NCBI GenBank assembly: GCA_039720395.1 | Contig: CM077826.1 | Location: 33,564,687 to 33,628,686 of the forward strand | Length of the DNA stretch: 64,000 bases | Reading direction: 5' to 3' | Origin: Liquidambar formosana | Lineage: Eukaryota > Streptophyta > Magnoliopsida > Saxifragales > Altingiaceae | Shown here: positions 12,161 through 23,400 of the stretch, one piece after another | Position numbering within the stretch: the stretch's first letter is position 1 | How the letters are laid out: every line of letters starts with the position of its first letter | Translations under genes and position numbers: made by a program | Notes under the pieces: model-generated | Seen by the model: the letters and a program-made list of their open reading frames with translations, nothing else | Database searches by the model: none | Told to the model about the DNA's origin: nothing

Positions 12161-13038
12161 ATGTCTCTTTTTGATTGATGCCAAAAGAGGGATTTGTCGA
12201 TGTTTTATTTTACTTTATCTGGTTTTAGTACTCTATGTAGTTTTTGGTTTGTTTACATTTTTATGTTTTTATGAACAATATGTATGAATGTTTTGTGGTT
12301 CATGCTTTTATGAACACTATCTATGGTATCTGTCACACCCCATTTTTGTTACCTTAGCTAGGGTTTGTCATTGCATGTGTCTTTTTGTTTCCTTTTTGAG
12401 TCTAGTCTTTTGCATTGAGTTTCCAGGGTCCTAAGGATGGTGTGTATGAATTTTGGTTCGATTTGGAGTTGATCTTGAGGGTTAATAAGAACTTTTGTGA
12501 CTTAAGGGGCATAATTGTCTTTTTGATCACAAACTTTCCATTTGACCTTGAAATGATCTCCAAGTTGCCAATTGGAGTTCATATGGTTGTATTTGAGGTA
12601 TTTGTGGGATCAATTCGATGAATTGAAGGTTCGGGATTAGAATGGCTCAGCAAGGCTCAGGTTGGCTAAAAGACCTACTTCGGGTTAGCTCGAATTGGTT
12701 CATGATTTTCACTCTATGACTACTCATTTGACCTTGATTGGTCTTAATTTCATCCCCAAATGTGTTTAGGGAGGTTGAATTTCGAATTGGAAAGCATTCG
12801 GTGCAACCCTATGTGCATACCTAAGCTAAGCGATGATGAGGCATAGCGGTTAACCACCTTTGTAGGACCCAACCATGCAGCCATGGCTAGGGTTTCTCGC
12901 CTTCAAGTGACTCAAATTACATTCCCCTTCGAAACACGGTTGTTTTGGCTTTCGTTTCGTCAAAATCGGAGTTCATTTGGGCCCTGAAACACATTTGGAA
13001 GTCGAAGGGGTCAAAAATGGGCATAAGGTGACATGGCC

Positions 13039-13117
13039 TCGGGTGACCACCCAGGCCTGGGCGGCTAGCCGCCTGGGCCCAGGCTGCTAGCCGCCCAGCC
13101 CCAGGTGGTCACCCGAG
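13039..13117 (+). promoter_or_regulatory. GC-rich palindrome cluster in family A U3
   Basis: A 79-bp inverted structure has perfect 14-bp outer arms: CTCGGGTGACCACC (13039-13052) and GGTGGTCACCCGAG (13104-13117). Between them are GGCGGCTAGCCGCC (13060-13073) and GGCTGCTAGCCGCC (13082-13095). The four centres are 20, 22 and 20 bp apart. It lies about 190 bp upstream of TATAAATA. It could fold as a cruciform or bind dimeric proteins on one face of the helix; neither is shown. Confidence 0.7.
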
Positions 13118-13559
13118 CCACTTTCCTATTTTGAGCTTTGACGCGGCTCCCATCCTATTTTCTCGGATTTGCACGCCTCCAGCCGCCATTTAACCCTAAT
13201 TTCAGCCCTATTTGACCTACTTGAGCCCCAAGGGAACCTCTAAGAGCCCTTGGATCAATCCCTAGGGTTTTAATCCCAACCATTGAGGGTTTTCCCTCAA
13301 TCCCTATAAATACCCCCTTATACTTCAGCAAGAGGGGAGAATTTCTGAAGTGAGAGGCACATTGGAGGCTATGGCAGCCATCCTTAGGGTAGTTTAACCT
13401 AAGCTTTGAGTGAGAGAGTGTGAGAGAAAGCTTGAAGGAGGGCTGGAGTTGGGCTTGAAGGCTTGAAGGAAGGAATTTCCAGCAGCACATAAGAGGAGGA
13501 GGACTCTCTACAGCAGCCACCATAGGTATATCCTTCCCCCTTTCTCTCTTTCATTCAAA

Positions 13560-14230
13560 CTAAGGTTTCTTGCATAGCTTTGCATTACTTCATGTTAAAA
13601 GCTTATAGTTTTATCATGTGTTGATGCTTCTAATGCTTAGAATACATGATTAGGATATTGTTTATGGCTGGTTTTGCATGATATAATATCATTCTATGTG
13701 GTTTTATGAGTGTTTGTGTTTTTAGGGTTTTTTTAGAGTCTTTTCTAGGGTTTTACATGGAATAGTCATTATTTCATGTTCAAGTTTGTGTCTTTATCAT
13801 GTCTTATTGCTTCTATTAGTTAGTATGCATGATTAGGATAATATTCATGGGCTGTTTAGTATGCTAGGATGCTATTCCATGTGATTTACTGCATGTTTGG
13901 GACTTTAGGGTTTCCTTAGTGCTGAAATTGGTTTTCTGCATGAAATAACACTTTTGCATATTGAAGCTTGTGTTTTTATTGTGTTTTGTTACTTCTATTG
14001 GTTAGTATGCATGATTAGGATAATGTTTATGGGCTGTTTAGTATGCTAGGATGCTATCCCATGTGAGTTAATGCATGTTTGCAATTCTAGGGTTTCTCTT
14101 GTGCTGAAATTAGGTTTTTACGTAGAATAGCTATATTTCATGTGCAAGCTTGTGTTTTTATCATGTGTTGGTGCTTCTATTGATTAATATGCATGATTAA
14201 AATGATGTCCACAATGAGTTTTGCATGATT
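13560..14230 (+). repeat. Degenerate tandem repeats in family A LTR leader
   Basis: Blocks with a shared order recur about every 150-200 bp: a ...GTGTTTTTATCATGT run, TTAGTATGCATGATTAGGAT, a TTTATGG...CTG run, and TAGGGTTT. The same array appears inverted in the minus copy at 44786-57701 (about 46000-46800), so it is part of the LTR family. No coding potential is seen. Confidence 0.6.
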
Positions 14231-15810
14231 TAGAGTTATTTTATGTGATTTTGAGCACAATGGTGATTCTAGGGTTTCATTCATCCTTGTATTAGGAAAG
14301 TAGCATATAGCATGATAGCTTAGGGTTTTTCTTTGTGTTTTCTTCATAGTTGATATATATGTGCTGCATATTTGATAACTATGACATTCTTCTGCATTCA
14401 TAGTAGTGGATTTTAGTGTTTTTTGCATGTCATTGCATGTAGGGTTGAATTAGGGTTTTAGTTAGCTTATGATTCATGTTGTTGCATGACTTGTGGTTGA
14501 TTTTAAACCTTATTTCAATTCTGTCCAGATCTGTTATTTGTCCTTGATATGATATTTTGAGCATGTGTTAGCCCATGTTTGGGCATGATAATGGCTTGAT
14601 TTGGAATCTAGCTTGTTTGGTTGGTATTTTTGGTATGTTTTGCATGGAAATTGCAGGTGCTTTGACAGGTACAACAGGTGCAACTACCCCACCAATGTGG
14701 GGTGGTTATTTTGGCTATTGTGAGATGAAATCTTACAAATAAGGTAATTACCCTGTGCAATAGGGTGGTTACTTTGACAGGTTGCTTTTGCTTAAGGTAA
14801 GTAGGGTGTGAGGGTGCCCCAATTCACCCTTCTTTCCTTCCTTTGAAACTTTCCCTTTCTCCCCCCCTAGGGTTGTTTCCTAATAGAGGGGTATGGTAGA
14901 TTCTATAGTTTCCTTTCAATAAAGAATACCTTTTAAATCAAAGTTTCCATCTTTTATCAAAATTCCATATTTTACTAAAGACCTTTTGAGAATCATTCAT
15001 TTTTGGAAACTTACCATGTTTTACTTGAAAGGAAACTTAGGGTTTACCATAGGCCTTGATTAGGTTATAACCCTATTCCCTTTCGAACTACGTGGACTTT
15101 GATCCATGTATTTCCATACATGGTACGTAGGCGCTCTTCGTGATGTTCAAGTCCGCCCTAGGATACTAAGTATCCTAGGTTTTCTCCTCTCCCCCTTTCT
15201 TTTTTTTCTGTTTTTCTTTGATTTACTTGACTATATGGATGAATGAATGAATGATATGCATGTTGTCTTGTGATGATAATTGTTGATTTGTGTGTGATTA
15301 AGACTTTGATTTAGCCCAATTAAATTAAGAGACCGTTTAGGGCGATATGGGTGCCTATAGGCTTTGCCTAGAACCTTCCCATATCGTAACTTAGCCTCCG
15401 AATCCCCGAATTCTCTGGTTTCCAAAGGACTTTTTGCCTTACCATTTTTAAACATGGAGTCAATCTTTTGTTTTCCTAAAACAAAACTGTTTTTTAGGGT
15501 TTTCCTTGTTTCCTTTAAAAAATAAGGTGGCGACTCCTTTTCTTTTCTTTTCAAAACCTAAACCCGCGCGAATCTTCTCGCCAATCCCTCGTGGGCCCGA
15601 TTTCCGGGGTTCACAGTATCTTGGTTTAAGTTCATCTCTTGTTCTTTAAAGTTCATATCTTGTGCATGTCATTTGATAAATGCTTGATAATCTATGGATG
15701 TATCGATGCTATCTTAAAAACCTATATGCATATTTTGAGGGGGAGTTTTGCCTCATATATCAAATCATATGAATTATTGTTTCATAAAACATCAATAGTT
15801 TGTCATCATC

Positions 15811-15824
15811 AAAAAGGGGGAGAT
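15811..15824 (+). other. Polypurine tract of the old copia
   Basis: AAAAAGGGGGAGAT lies directly before the 3' LTR start TGTTAGACC, identical in position and nearly in sequence to 55658-55671 in the intact element. It is the expected plus-strand primer site. Confidence 0.8.
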
Positions 15825-16329
15825 TGTTAGACCTAAGGTTTTTAACCAAGGGCATCTTCGAGATTTTGATGATAAAAAAAGATCGATGTTAGTTCTAATG
15901 GTTTAATTGTCTAGAGTTTGATCAAAGCTAGGTACTCAAGCTCAAATCAATCCAAACATGAGTTTAAAGATCAAATGACTCAAGCGCATGCACTCAATAG
16001 CACAACTAAGCCATGTAACTCAAGGCTCGTGTCCAAAACAACAAGGACAATCAAGCATAATGCAATAAGAGCATTAAAAGCTAGCAATGGACGTACAAAC
16101 ACCTCAAGCCATGCAATCATCGTCAATGAAGACTCATTTAGGCTACAAGTGAGGTTTTAGGTTCCAAAATGTAAATAATTGCTCATGACTTTGCTCTATT
16201 GACCTAGATGGACCCTAGGAACCTTAATTAAATTGAATTTATCAATTACTAAAGGCCCAAGTTGATACAAAATGGTACAAGTGTTGAAAACACATGTCAA
16301 AATAGGCTAAACCTTGAAAATCCAAGGTT

Positions 16330-16597
16330 TAGTTGACTAAATCATCGATGTAGTCGACTAAATCAAGCAAAATAGGTCATATTTAACTACTGATTTTTGT
16401 AGTCGCTAAATGGGGACTTTTAGTCGACTAAATCATGAGATAATATAGTCAACTAAATCAAGAAAAATAGGTCATATTTGACTACTGATTTTTGTAGTCG
16501 ACTAAATGGGGACTTTTAGTCGACTAAATCATGAGATTTTGCCCAAAAATGGCTACTGATATTTCTAGTTGACTACATGGGCACTTTTAGTCGACTA
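16330..16597 (+). promoter_or_regulatory. TAGTCGACTA palindrome array in old copia U3
   Basis: Palindromes start at 16330, 16351, 16400 (2-bp deletion), 16421, 16446, 16495, 16517, 16566 and 16588. Most fall in pairs 21-22 bp apart, with a 70-71-bp period between pairs (16495 to 16566; 16517 to 16588). Several are TAGTTGACTA or TAGTCAACTA, i.e. CG to TG or CA changes. The preferred right flank is ACTAAAT, as in this element's internal array. Confidence 0.8.
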
Positions 16598-17055
16598 AAT
16601 CACTTAAATGGACTATAATGACTAGTTTTTTGAAAGCCCAATAGTGTATTAATTGCCATTAAACGGCTCTTTCCTGGCATTTAATGCTTGCAACGGCCAT
16701 AATAGGCCAAATGGGTATATATACAAGCCTTCAAACTCATTTATGAGTATCTATACAAGAGCAATCAATTCCCATCCTTAGTGAAAGAGCTTTCAAGCCC
16801 TAATTCTTAAAGAGCATTCAATTGAGCAATTATTAGAAGTTTATTGAGCTTTCAAGTGTTGTATTTACTTCAAGAGAGTTTGTTTACAACAAATCAATTC
16901 CAATTTCAAGTGTTGTAAGGGTTGTATAAACCCTAGTGAGACAAAAGAGTTTTGTCTTAGAGAGAGCTTCTCTTTGTAAAAGGTTTGATCTCCACCCTTG
17001 AAGGAGAATGTCACAGTGGATTGTGGAATCCTCAAGCGGCGCTCTTAAGACGAGG

Positions 17056-18992
17056 TATTACGACTCGAAAATAGGCTATGACGTGTTAATAGAAAGAAGA
17101 ATAAATAAAATGAAGTTCAAAGATGGTTTATAATAAAAATTTTGGCTTTATAAAATATTTTTAGAAAATCCAGCATGGTCCTGTCTGAAAATAAGACATA
17201 CCAAGTTCTCGACAGTTTAAACCTGTTCAATTTAAAATCAAAATCATTTAACTATCCTCAATAAGTAATTAAAATAAACTGGCATAATAGTTCCCACAGA
17301 GTTCTATTGTCAATACAGGCAGTAGATAATACAATATGTCTATCTAAATAATATACAAGCCATAAATATTGTAAAATGCATCTGCACAACATCTATAAAG
17401 CAATGCTTATGCTAAGCTTGATGTAATGCCTCCTCATAAGAGTCATCCCTACTTTGCTCAAAGTCTACAAAAGGTTTTAAAAATAGGCGTGATTATAAAC
17501 TCAGTAGAATACATTTTTCAAAGTTGTATATCAAGGTTTTAAAACCATTATAAAGAAATAAATAAAATGAGATAACAAAGGGTTGCATATCACAATTTTT
17601 AAAATAAGTACCAGATCGAGAACATGAAAATCAATCATAACATAAATTCTCCATATCTGGCAATCTATATCATCAGTCTTTTAAACTGAATAATCCTCCC
17701 TATGTTATGCGGGGCCCTTGCGCACGGAAATAAGAGGAAACACAGCAAGACATCCCTATATGGGACCGCAGTAACCTCAATTCAGGCACATAGCCCAAGA
17801 CTATAGGATAAGAAGACACGAAAAGACGTCCCTTTCCTTCAGGACTGCAATAATCCTATCTCCAGTAGCCCTCACACCATAGCCATTTACATGTTAATCT
17901 CCCAAGAACCATTCTATTATAATGGTAGATAAACGGGTTTGCAACACTTATATAAAAAGTGACCCTTAAATAATCAGTAGCAAGAATTTAACAAATAGGT
18001 TTTCAAAATCAACTCATTGTTCCCCAAATCATGTGAGGGTATGTAAAATAACACAAATATAGCTAAATAAGGTATAAAACAAAACCCTAACTTCCCCAAA
18101 TATATAAATTTTTAAGAAATTCAAACCCCAATCTCATGTAAACATGTATCATATCATGTAAACATGCAAAAACCCATGATAATGTACCAAATCATGCATA
18201 CAATGGTTTACAACCATAAAAAATGCACCTACCTCTCAAATGGTAGCTAGAAACGTGAATCTAAGGGTGTATACGCGTAGATCAGGGTGGAAATCACAAG
18301 ATCTATGCGTTGCGGGGTCGGACTCGAGCTCCCGTGGTCACACTCCTCACCGTCGAGCTCCTCCTTCTTTCTCTCTCTCTCTTTCCTTTTTTGCTAGAAG
18401 TGGATAAAAAACCCATTAGGAATAGGTTTAATAAGGGAAAATAGGGGTAAAATCATCAAAAAGCCTTTTTAAAAACTATCTGCCGACACTTTCAGATGTA
18501 TGAAAATGAGCTTCAGACGTTTGAAAGTGAGATTCAGACGTAACCTCAAAATTCTCCTTCTTTAGAATTTTCAGACGTCTAAAAGTGAGTTTCAGACGTC
18601 TGAAACATTCAGACAACTGAAACTGGCCATCAGTCAGGCACTTCCCCCATCAACACAGACCTCAGCCTTCTTTTCATTAAAAACATTTAAGTAATCCAAA
18701 TAAAATATCAGAAAAATCAAATTCCAAGTATATCAAAATCTCATTTCCAAGTTTTAGTACAAAATCCGTCTCTCGACAGATTTTCCTAAAACAAACATGT
18801 GAGGAACCCAATCCAAACATGCTAATAAAATCCCATAAAATCACAGAAGTCTTATAATATTATAAACTTCCATTACCACAAAAAATTATCTTTAAAAACA
18901 AAGATTTACGAAAATTCACTTTTTCCCAACACTTAGCCAAATTTCAGCAGCTTAAACCCTTAATACCTTACTTTTAAATTATGGGTGTTACA
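17056..18992 (-). mobile_element. Family B solo LTR, copy 2
   Basis: It runs TATTACGACTCG...GGGTGTTACA with duplications CGAGG (17051-17055) and CAAGG (18993-18997) differing by one base, inserted in the old copia 3' LTR. The first base pair has probably mutated from TG. It shares the GGGACCGCAGTA short-repeat block (17700-17875), CT-rich tract (about 18365-18390) and palindrome position with copy 1. There is no coding region. Length 1937 bp. Confidence 0.83.
18490..18626 (-). promoter_or_regulatory. TCAGACGTCTGA palindrome array in family B U3 (copy 2)
   Basis: The motif starts (TCAGA) fall at 18492, 18513, 18534, 18571, 18592 and 18609; four of the five intervals are 21, 21, 21 and 17 bp, with one of 37 bp. 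The clearest copy is TTTCAGACGTCTGAAA at 18590-18605. It occupies the slot held by TATAGTCGACTATA in copy 1, yet the sequence is unrelated. Confidence 0.7.
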
Positions 18993-19180
18993 CAAGGACG
19001 TAGGCGAGAAGGCTGAACCTTGTTAAAATCTTGTATTTGCGTTCTCTAACTCTTTCTCATTATTGCTTATTGTTGAATTTTCTCTTATTTGCAATAATCT
19101 GAATTTTAGAATGTCATAATTGTTTTAATTGGCTATAAATCCTATTCACCCCCCTCTAGAGTTTTATACTTAGGATAATA

Positions 19181-19965
19181 GGGGTTGGCATCATCGACCC
19201 ATAGCCTATGTCTTTAGCCTATGATAAGCTAGTGAGTACGTTAACGAGCAACTCTTTGTGCCCTAGTTTGGGTGACCCTTGAAGGAGAAGTACCCCATTA
19301 ACCAACACCACTAGTTACCCTCCCCCCCAATCTTTTACATAGCCCTGATTGAATGTGTGCCATTTTGCATATTATGTTGCATTTGCATTTAGGTCCATAG
19401 TGTCTAGGCTAGGGGGCAAAGCCCATCATAAGTTCTTATAATCAACTAAAAAGAACATGAAAATTCTATGAGCCGAGAAATTGTCATACTTGAGGTTGAA
19501 GAATATATTAAACATAATGGCAATGATAGTGAAAATGAGGTGGGTGAGGTGACCAAAATTGTGAAAGAGGCGAGTGATGATTTTATGAGCTTTGGTGAAA
19601 AAATGGGAGAAATGGAGTTTTCATATATGGGACATTGTTAACACCATAAATGAACCCTAAAAAGAATAAAACACAATGTTTTGGTGCTGGACAATAGACC
19701 CTTAAGCTTAAACATTTATCTTCAATAATGATAATGTTTTGCATCAAAGTTAAAAGAATTGGACATCCACTAATATTCCTCCACTAGAAAAGATTCGTGC
19801 CTTTGACTATAGATTGACCAACGAAAATGGTAATTCAATCAAAATAAAATTTGACATGATTTTTAATTATCATCTCATCATCAAATTTTATTTTCACTAT
19901 GTGAAAAAACCATAGTCACATACAACATCTAAATTATATAAGTATTTCAATATGACAATAATATA
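19181..19965. other. Unassigned interval between two elements
   Basis: No gene, LTR ends or inverted repeats were recognised. A 57-codon ATG ORF at about 19468-19641 encodes an acidic peptide with no motif I know. This may be older repeat DNA into which the copia inserted. Confidence 0.4.
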
Positions 19966-19970
19966 ATCTC

Positions 19971-21628
19971 TGTTGGGAATCATACAAGAGGGAAAAATTG
20001 AAGTGCGGAATATAAAAATTTTTCCTACGATTCCCAATCCCATGAATCTAACTATGCATAACACAAAATCAAACCCTAACTACAAAGAGGGTTAGAACAC
20101 TTACAGTTTTAATGGTCTTCTCCGTTTTGCTCCAAGCTTTGATTCCGGACAGCGGTGAATGAGCAGCCCAAGTGTGCTGCCTCCAACGGTATCCACACCT
20201 AGCTAGAGCTTCAAGTCCTTTCTTTCTTCTTCCTTGTTGTTGCTAGAGGTGGAGAAGAGAGAGAGAGAGAAGAGAGCCTCCAAGGGGCTGGACGGCTAGG
20301 GTTTATTGTGCAAGCCTCTTATGCCATGTCACACATAAGTGTGACTTATATAGGCAGCCCACTAAAGGGGGCTGGCCATGGGGAAGAAACCCTAATAGGG
20401 TTATGTGTAATTACTCTTAATTGCACATTAACCCCTATTATTTGTATCAAATACAAATAGGCCCATAAAGAACTATTCTTTATTCACTAAAACCCTTTCT
20501 CTCATAGACTTTAAAGCCCTTCTTGCATGATCAGTGTGTGACCCATTGGGTTCACATCATTAAGTAGTAGGAATAGCACAAGGTGTGCACAATGGAACTC
20601 TTTCCATTTAGGGTCTAATTGGAACTCCTTCCAATTCCCTAATTGATTATAACTCACTTATATCAATTAGGGCTTCTACTAACCATGAGTAACACCTAGC
20701 ATATGGCTCATGGTGTGGTCCTTAATGAGGTGAATAGTCATTTACAAAGAACCCTTCTGTTATAGTTTATAGGTTACAATTGCATCCTTCCTTCAACACA
20801 ATGTCTCCAATTGAACTAATAGGACATGGAAGTCTGTCAAGTCCCTAGTTCAATTACTTTATACTCATTCATAGATATCAACTCATTGATGAACTCATGA
20901 AACTCTTTTCATATTCATCCTACCATGGCCATGGATTTAATGAGTTATATTATGAATGCTATATGAGACATTCTCTCTCTTTTCCTGAGAGTGATGGATC
21001 CCTTGTTGATCACTCATATGCCTTCACACACATAGCAGTAGGGCCAATGAACACCTTTGCAAACCCCTGAATAGGATTTGCACTTAGTGTTATTATACTT
21101 CTAAAGCTACATGCATAAGGCAACTATGGTGTCTCAGGTCTAAGGATTACTTGTACCACTATAACAATGAGAAACTGATTGACAGGCAGGAAAAAACTCC
21201 ATTCAATTTATCTCATATCTTTGGTCACATTCAGTGTACCTATTCTTATAATAGGCACCCACTTGTTGGTTGTAGTGTCTCCACACAAATAGCTTGAGAC
21301 TAGCTATCCTCCTATAGAGTCAACCTAACAAGTGCTAGTCCTATGGTTCATTACTGTCCATCATAGTGAACCTTCAACTAGGAATGCTTAAGGAGTTTAG
21401 TACAGAGATATATCTATAGTCTCAAAATTACAACTCTTTGTAATTCCATATTCTCAACTCTAACTCCATGGACATATTATGTAAATATAAATGATGCATA
21501 TAAACATAATAGAATAAGCCCTTTTATTAAATCAATAATAAATGTGACATACATAAATGAAATCAAATGATTGTTCCTAATCCCTAAACAATCATCTCTA
21601 TGATTGGCTCTAGGGCATAATCCTAACA
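19971..21628 (-). repeat. LTR (3' in element sense)
   Basis: Ends TGTTGGGAATC and CCTAACA. It is nearly identical to 27997-29655. It includes a GAGA-rich stretch near 20245-20270 and the plus-strand sequence GTGACTTATATAGGC, which on the minus strand gives a TATATAAG box at about 20345-20352. Confidence 0.88.
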
Positions 21629-21639
21629 ATCTCCCACTT
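21629..21639 (-). other. Polypurine tract of the minus-strand copia element
   Basis: On the minus strand AAGTGGGAGAT lies immediately before the LTR. The preceding sequence TTGGCTTTAGTGCAAGTGGG is the usual end of the copia pol/3' region. Confidence 0.75.
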
Positions 21640-23400
21640 GCACTAAAGCCAATCGACCATGTATCGCATACCTATCTTCTCAAGATGTTGGTCTTAGACA
21701 TAACCAATTATGTTTTAAAGCTTTAGTCAGTAGGTCTACAAAAACTTATGTAGATAATATCTTCTGTAATGTATCTATTACCTCTTCCAATGATTCCTCT
21801 AATCACTTGGAATTGTCACTCTATGTGTTTGGACTTTTGATGAGACCGTGATTCCTATACTTGAGATATAGACCCATTGTTGTCACAAAACAAGGTGTGG
21901 GCAACTCAATGGAAGGAACAACTCCAAGTTCTAAATGAACTTATAGATCCAAACAGTCTCCTAGACAATGCGACAATTAATTCACCCTTAATAATGGAAT
22001 CCACTGTATCTTTCATACAGTTCTTCCATTAAGTATTTCACCAACTAAAGTGAATATAAAATATACCCCATATGGATTATATCCAAATCCATATACCCAT
22101 CTACTATGAGTTTACAATTTCCATATACAATCCAATATTCCAAATTTGAATTGACTGATAACTATTTGTAACAATTACAACATAATAGATATCAGGTTCA
22201 ATACATAGTGTAGAATAAGGCTTCTTAACACTTTAAGAACCTTACTTGTGTTATCCTAGGGCACATGCCCTTGAATAATGAATTCTTATCTGAAGTAAAT
22301 CAGACCTCCCTTAGAATTCTCCATGTTGAACTCCTTCAACATTTCAACTATGTTTGATGATTTGGAGATACTTAGCAATCTATATGATCTATCTCTATAG
22401 ATCTTGTTGGATGCTTCTGCCAAATCTTTCATGAATTAGTTTTTCTCCAAAAACCAAAACGATTAGGATGTCATTCATATATCATTCATAATGATTAGGA
22501 TGTCATCTATACTTAGGATAAAGAAAAACGATCGCACTCCCACTAACCTTTTATACACTCATGGTCCATCTATACAATGAGAGAAATCAAACAATTTGAT
22601 TACTTCAACTTTATAGATGTTCTAATTATGAGAACCTTGTAGTCTATTAATAGACTTCTATAACTTACACACTTTTATGGTTTTTCACCATTTGATATAA
22701 CATCTTTATATCCTTTTTGACATATCTCATATTCAAAATGTGTGTTTATAGATAACAAGATCCAAATGGATTTCAACATAACTATTATCAAACAAGTTTC
22801 TTTATAGACAACCTTTTGCCTATGTTGAAAACATTCTTAAATAGCCAAGCCTTTTAGGTCTCTACCTGTCCATATTGGATTTAATGACTCTTAGTCATTT
22901 CTCAAGTTGATGTCAAACATCGCCTAATCATAATCAATAGGATTATCTTGGTGATCTTTATCACCAAAGAACAATTCTTTCACATTCTAATGGAGATACA
23001 ATATCTCTCTTATGTTAAAGAAATATCCAATTTGATCTATGAAAAGAATGTGGTGTAATTAAAGGTTTTGCCTCAATAGGGGCAATGGTTGGATCTTTGT
23101 TGGTTTGTGGCTTTACAAACAATTTTGTAAATTCTATCTACTTTTGCATCTTTCTTGAATGAACTCTTTCTCAAGAAAATCCAGCAATCATCCTAATGGA
23201 CAACTTTTGCTCATTAGAGTATTAGAAATACTATCCCAACCACTTTTAGGATATACCACAATTCAACACTTACTTGACCTTATTTCCAGATTGTCTACAT
23301 TATGTTTCCAGACAAACGTAGCACAAACCCAAGCCTTAACTTCTTTAAGTTGGGTTTCTTCCCATATCATATCTGATATAATTGGGACAAAACTGGAGTA
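21640..23400 (-). pseudogene. pol: Degenerate copia pol: integrase end, RT and RNase H
   Basis: Reading the minus strand, RNase H is recognisable from about 21930 down to 21640: CDNNGSISQ, then SRSHQKSKHIE, then DPLTKAL near the end. RT is seen around 22570-22260: VYKRLVGV, then FFFILSIDDILII where YVDD has become SIDD, then MKDLAEAS and an IYRDRS...FNMENSKGG stretch. Integrase C-terminal pieces (SNEQKLSIRMIAGFS, RVHSRKMQK) occur near 23060-23240. Stops and frameshifts fall throughout, so no functional enzyme can be made. The 80-codon plus-strand ORF at 23159-23401 is an antisense shadow. More decayed pol or gag may extend towards 24600 but I could not anchor it. Confidence 0.8.

Larger units (their letters stand above)
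12331..15615 (+). mobile_element. Family A solo LTR, complete copy, plus orientation
   Basis: This 3285-bp sequence starts TGTCACACCCCATTTTTG, ends GGGGTTCACA, and is flanked by perfect duplications GTATC (12326-12330 and 15616-15620). It lies in the 3' non-coding region of the old copia. TATAAATA at 13305-13312 marks the promoter and fixes the orientation. Upstream is a GC-rich palindrome cluster (13039-13117). Downstream is a long R/U5 with four or five degenerate repeats of a block around ATGCATGATTAGGATAATG (13560-14230). No coding region, primer site or partner LTR is seen. Confidence 0.9.
1080..19180 (+). mobile_element. Old, decayed Sirevirus-like copia carrying nested insertions (5' end missing)
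   Basis: Aligned by eye, the remaining pieces are collinear with the intact element at 47300-56995: gag (1080-2643), pol (5660-5919 and 8337-10457), a palindrome array (10656-10765), ORF3 remnant (10937-12160), polypurine tract (15811-15824) and 3' LTR (15825-19180). It is broken by family A insertions ending at 1079 and at 2644-5659 and 12331-15615, and by family B insertions at 5920-8336 and 17056-18992. Its 5' LTR and gag start lie left of the window. Every ORF carries stops or frameshifts, so it is not autonomous. It is clearly older than the intact copy, and served as a landing site for later elements. Confidence 0.92.
15825..19180 (+). mobile_element. 3' LTR of the old copia, interrupted by a family B LTR
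   Basis: It starts TGTTAGACCTAAGG and ends GGATAATA, where the intact copy ends GGATAACA. It aligns along its length with the intact 1324-bp LTRs but is split at 17055/18993. The U3 carries the decayed palindrome array (16330-16597) upstream of a TATATATA-type box (about 16715). The partner LTR is outside the window, so no target duplication can be read. Confidence 0.88.

Noticed and set aside
19468..19641. 57-codon acidic ORF
   Set aside because: Too short and without motifs; expected by chance.
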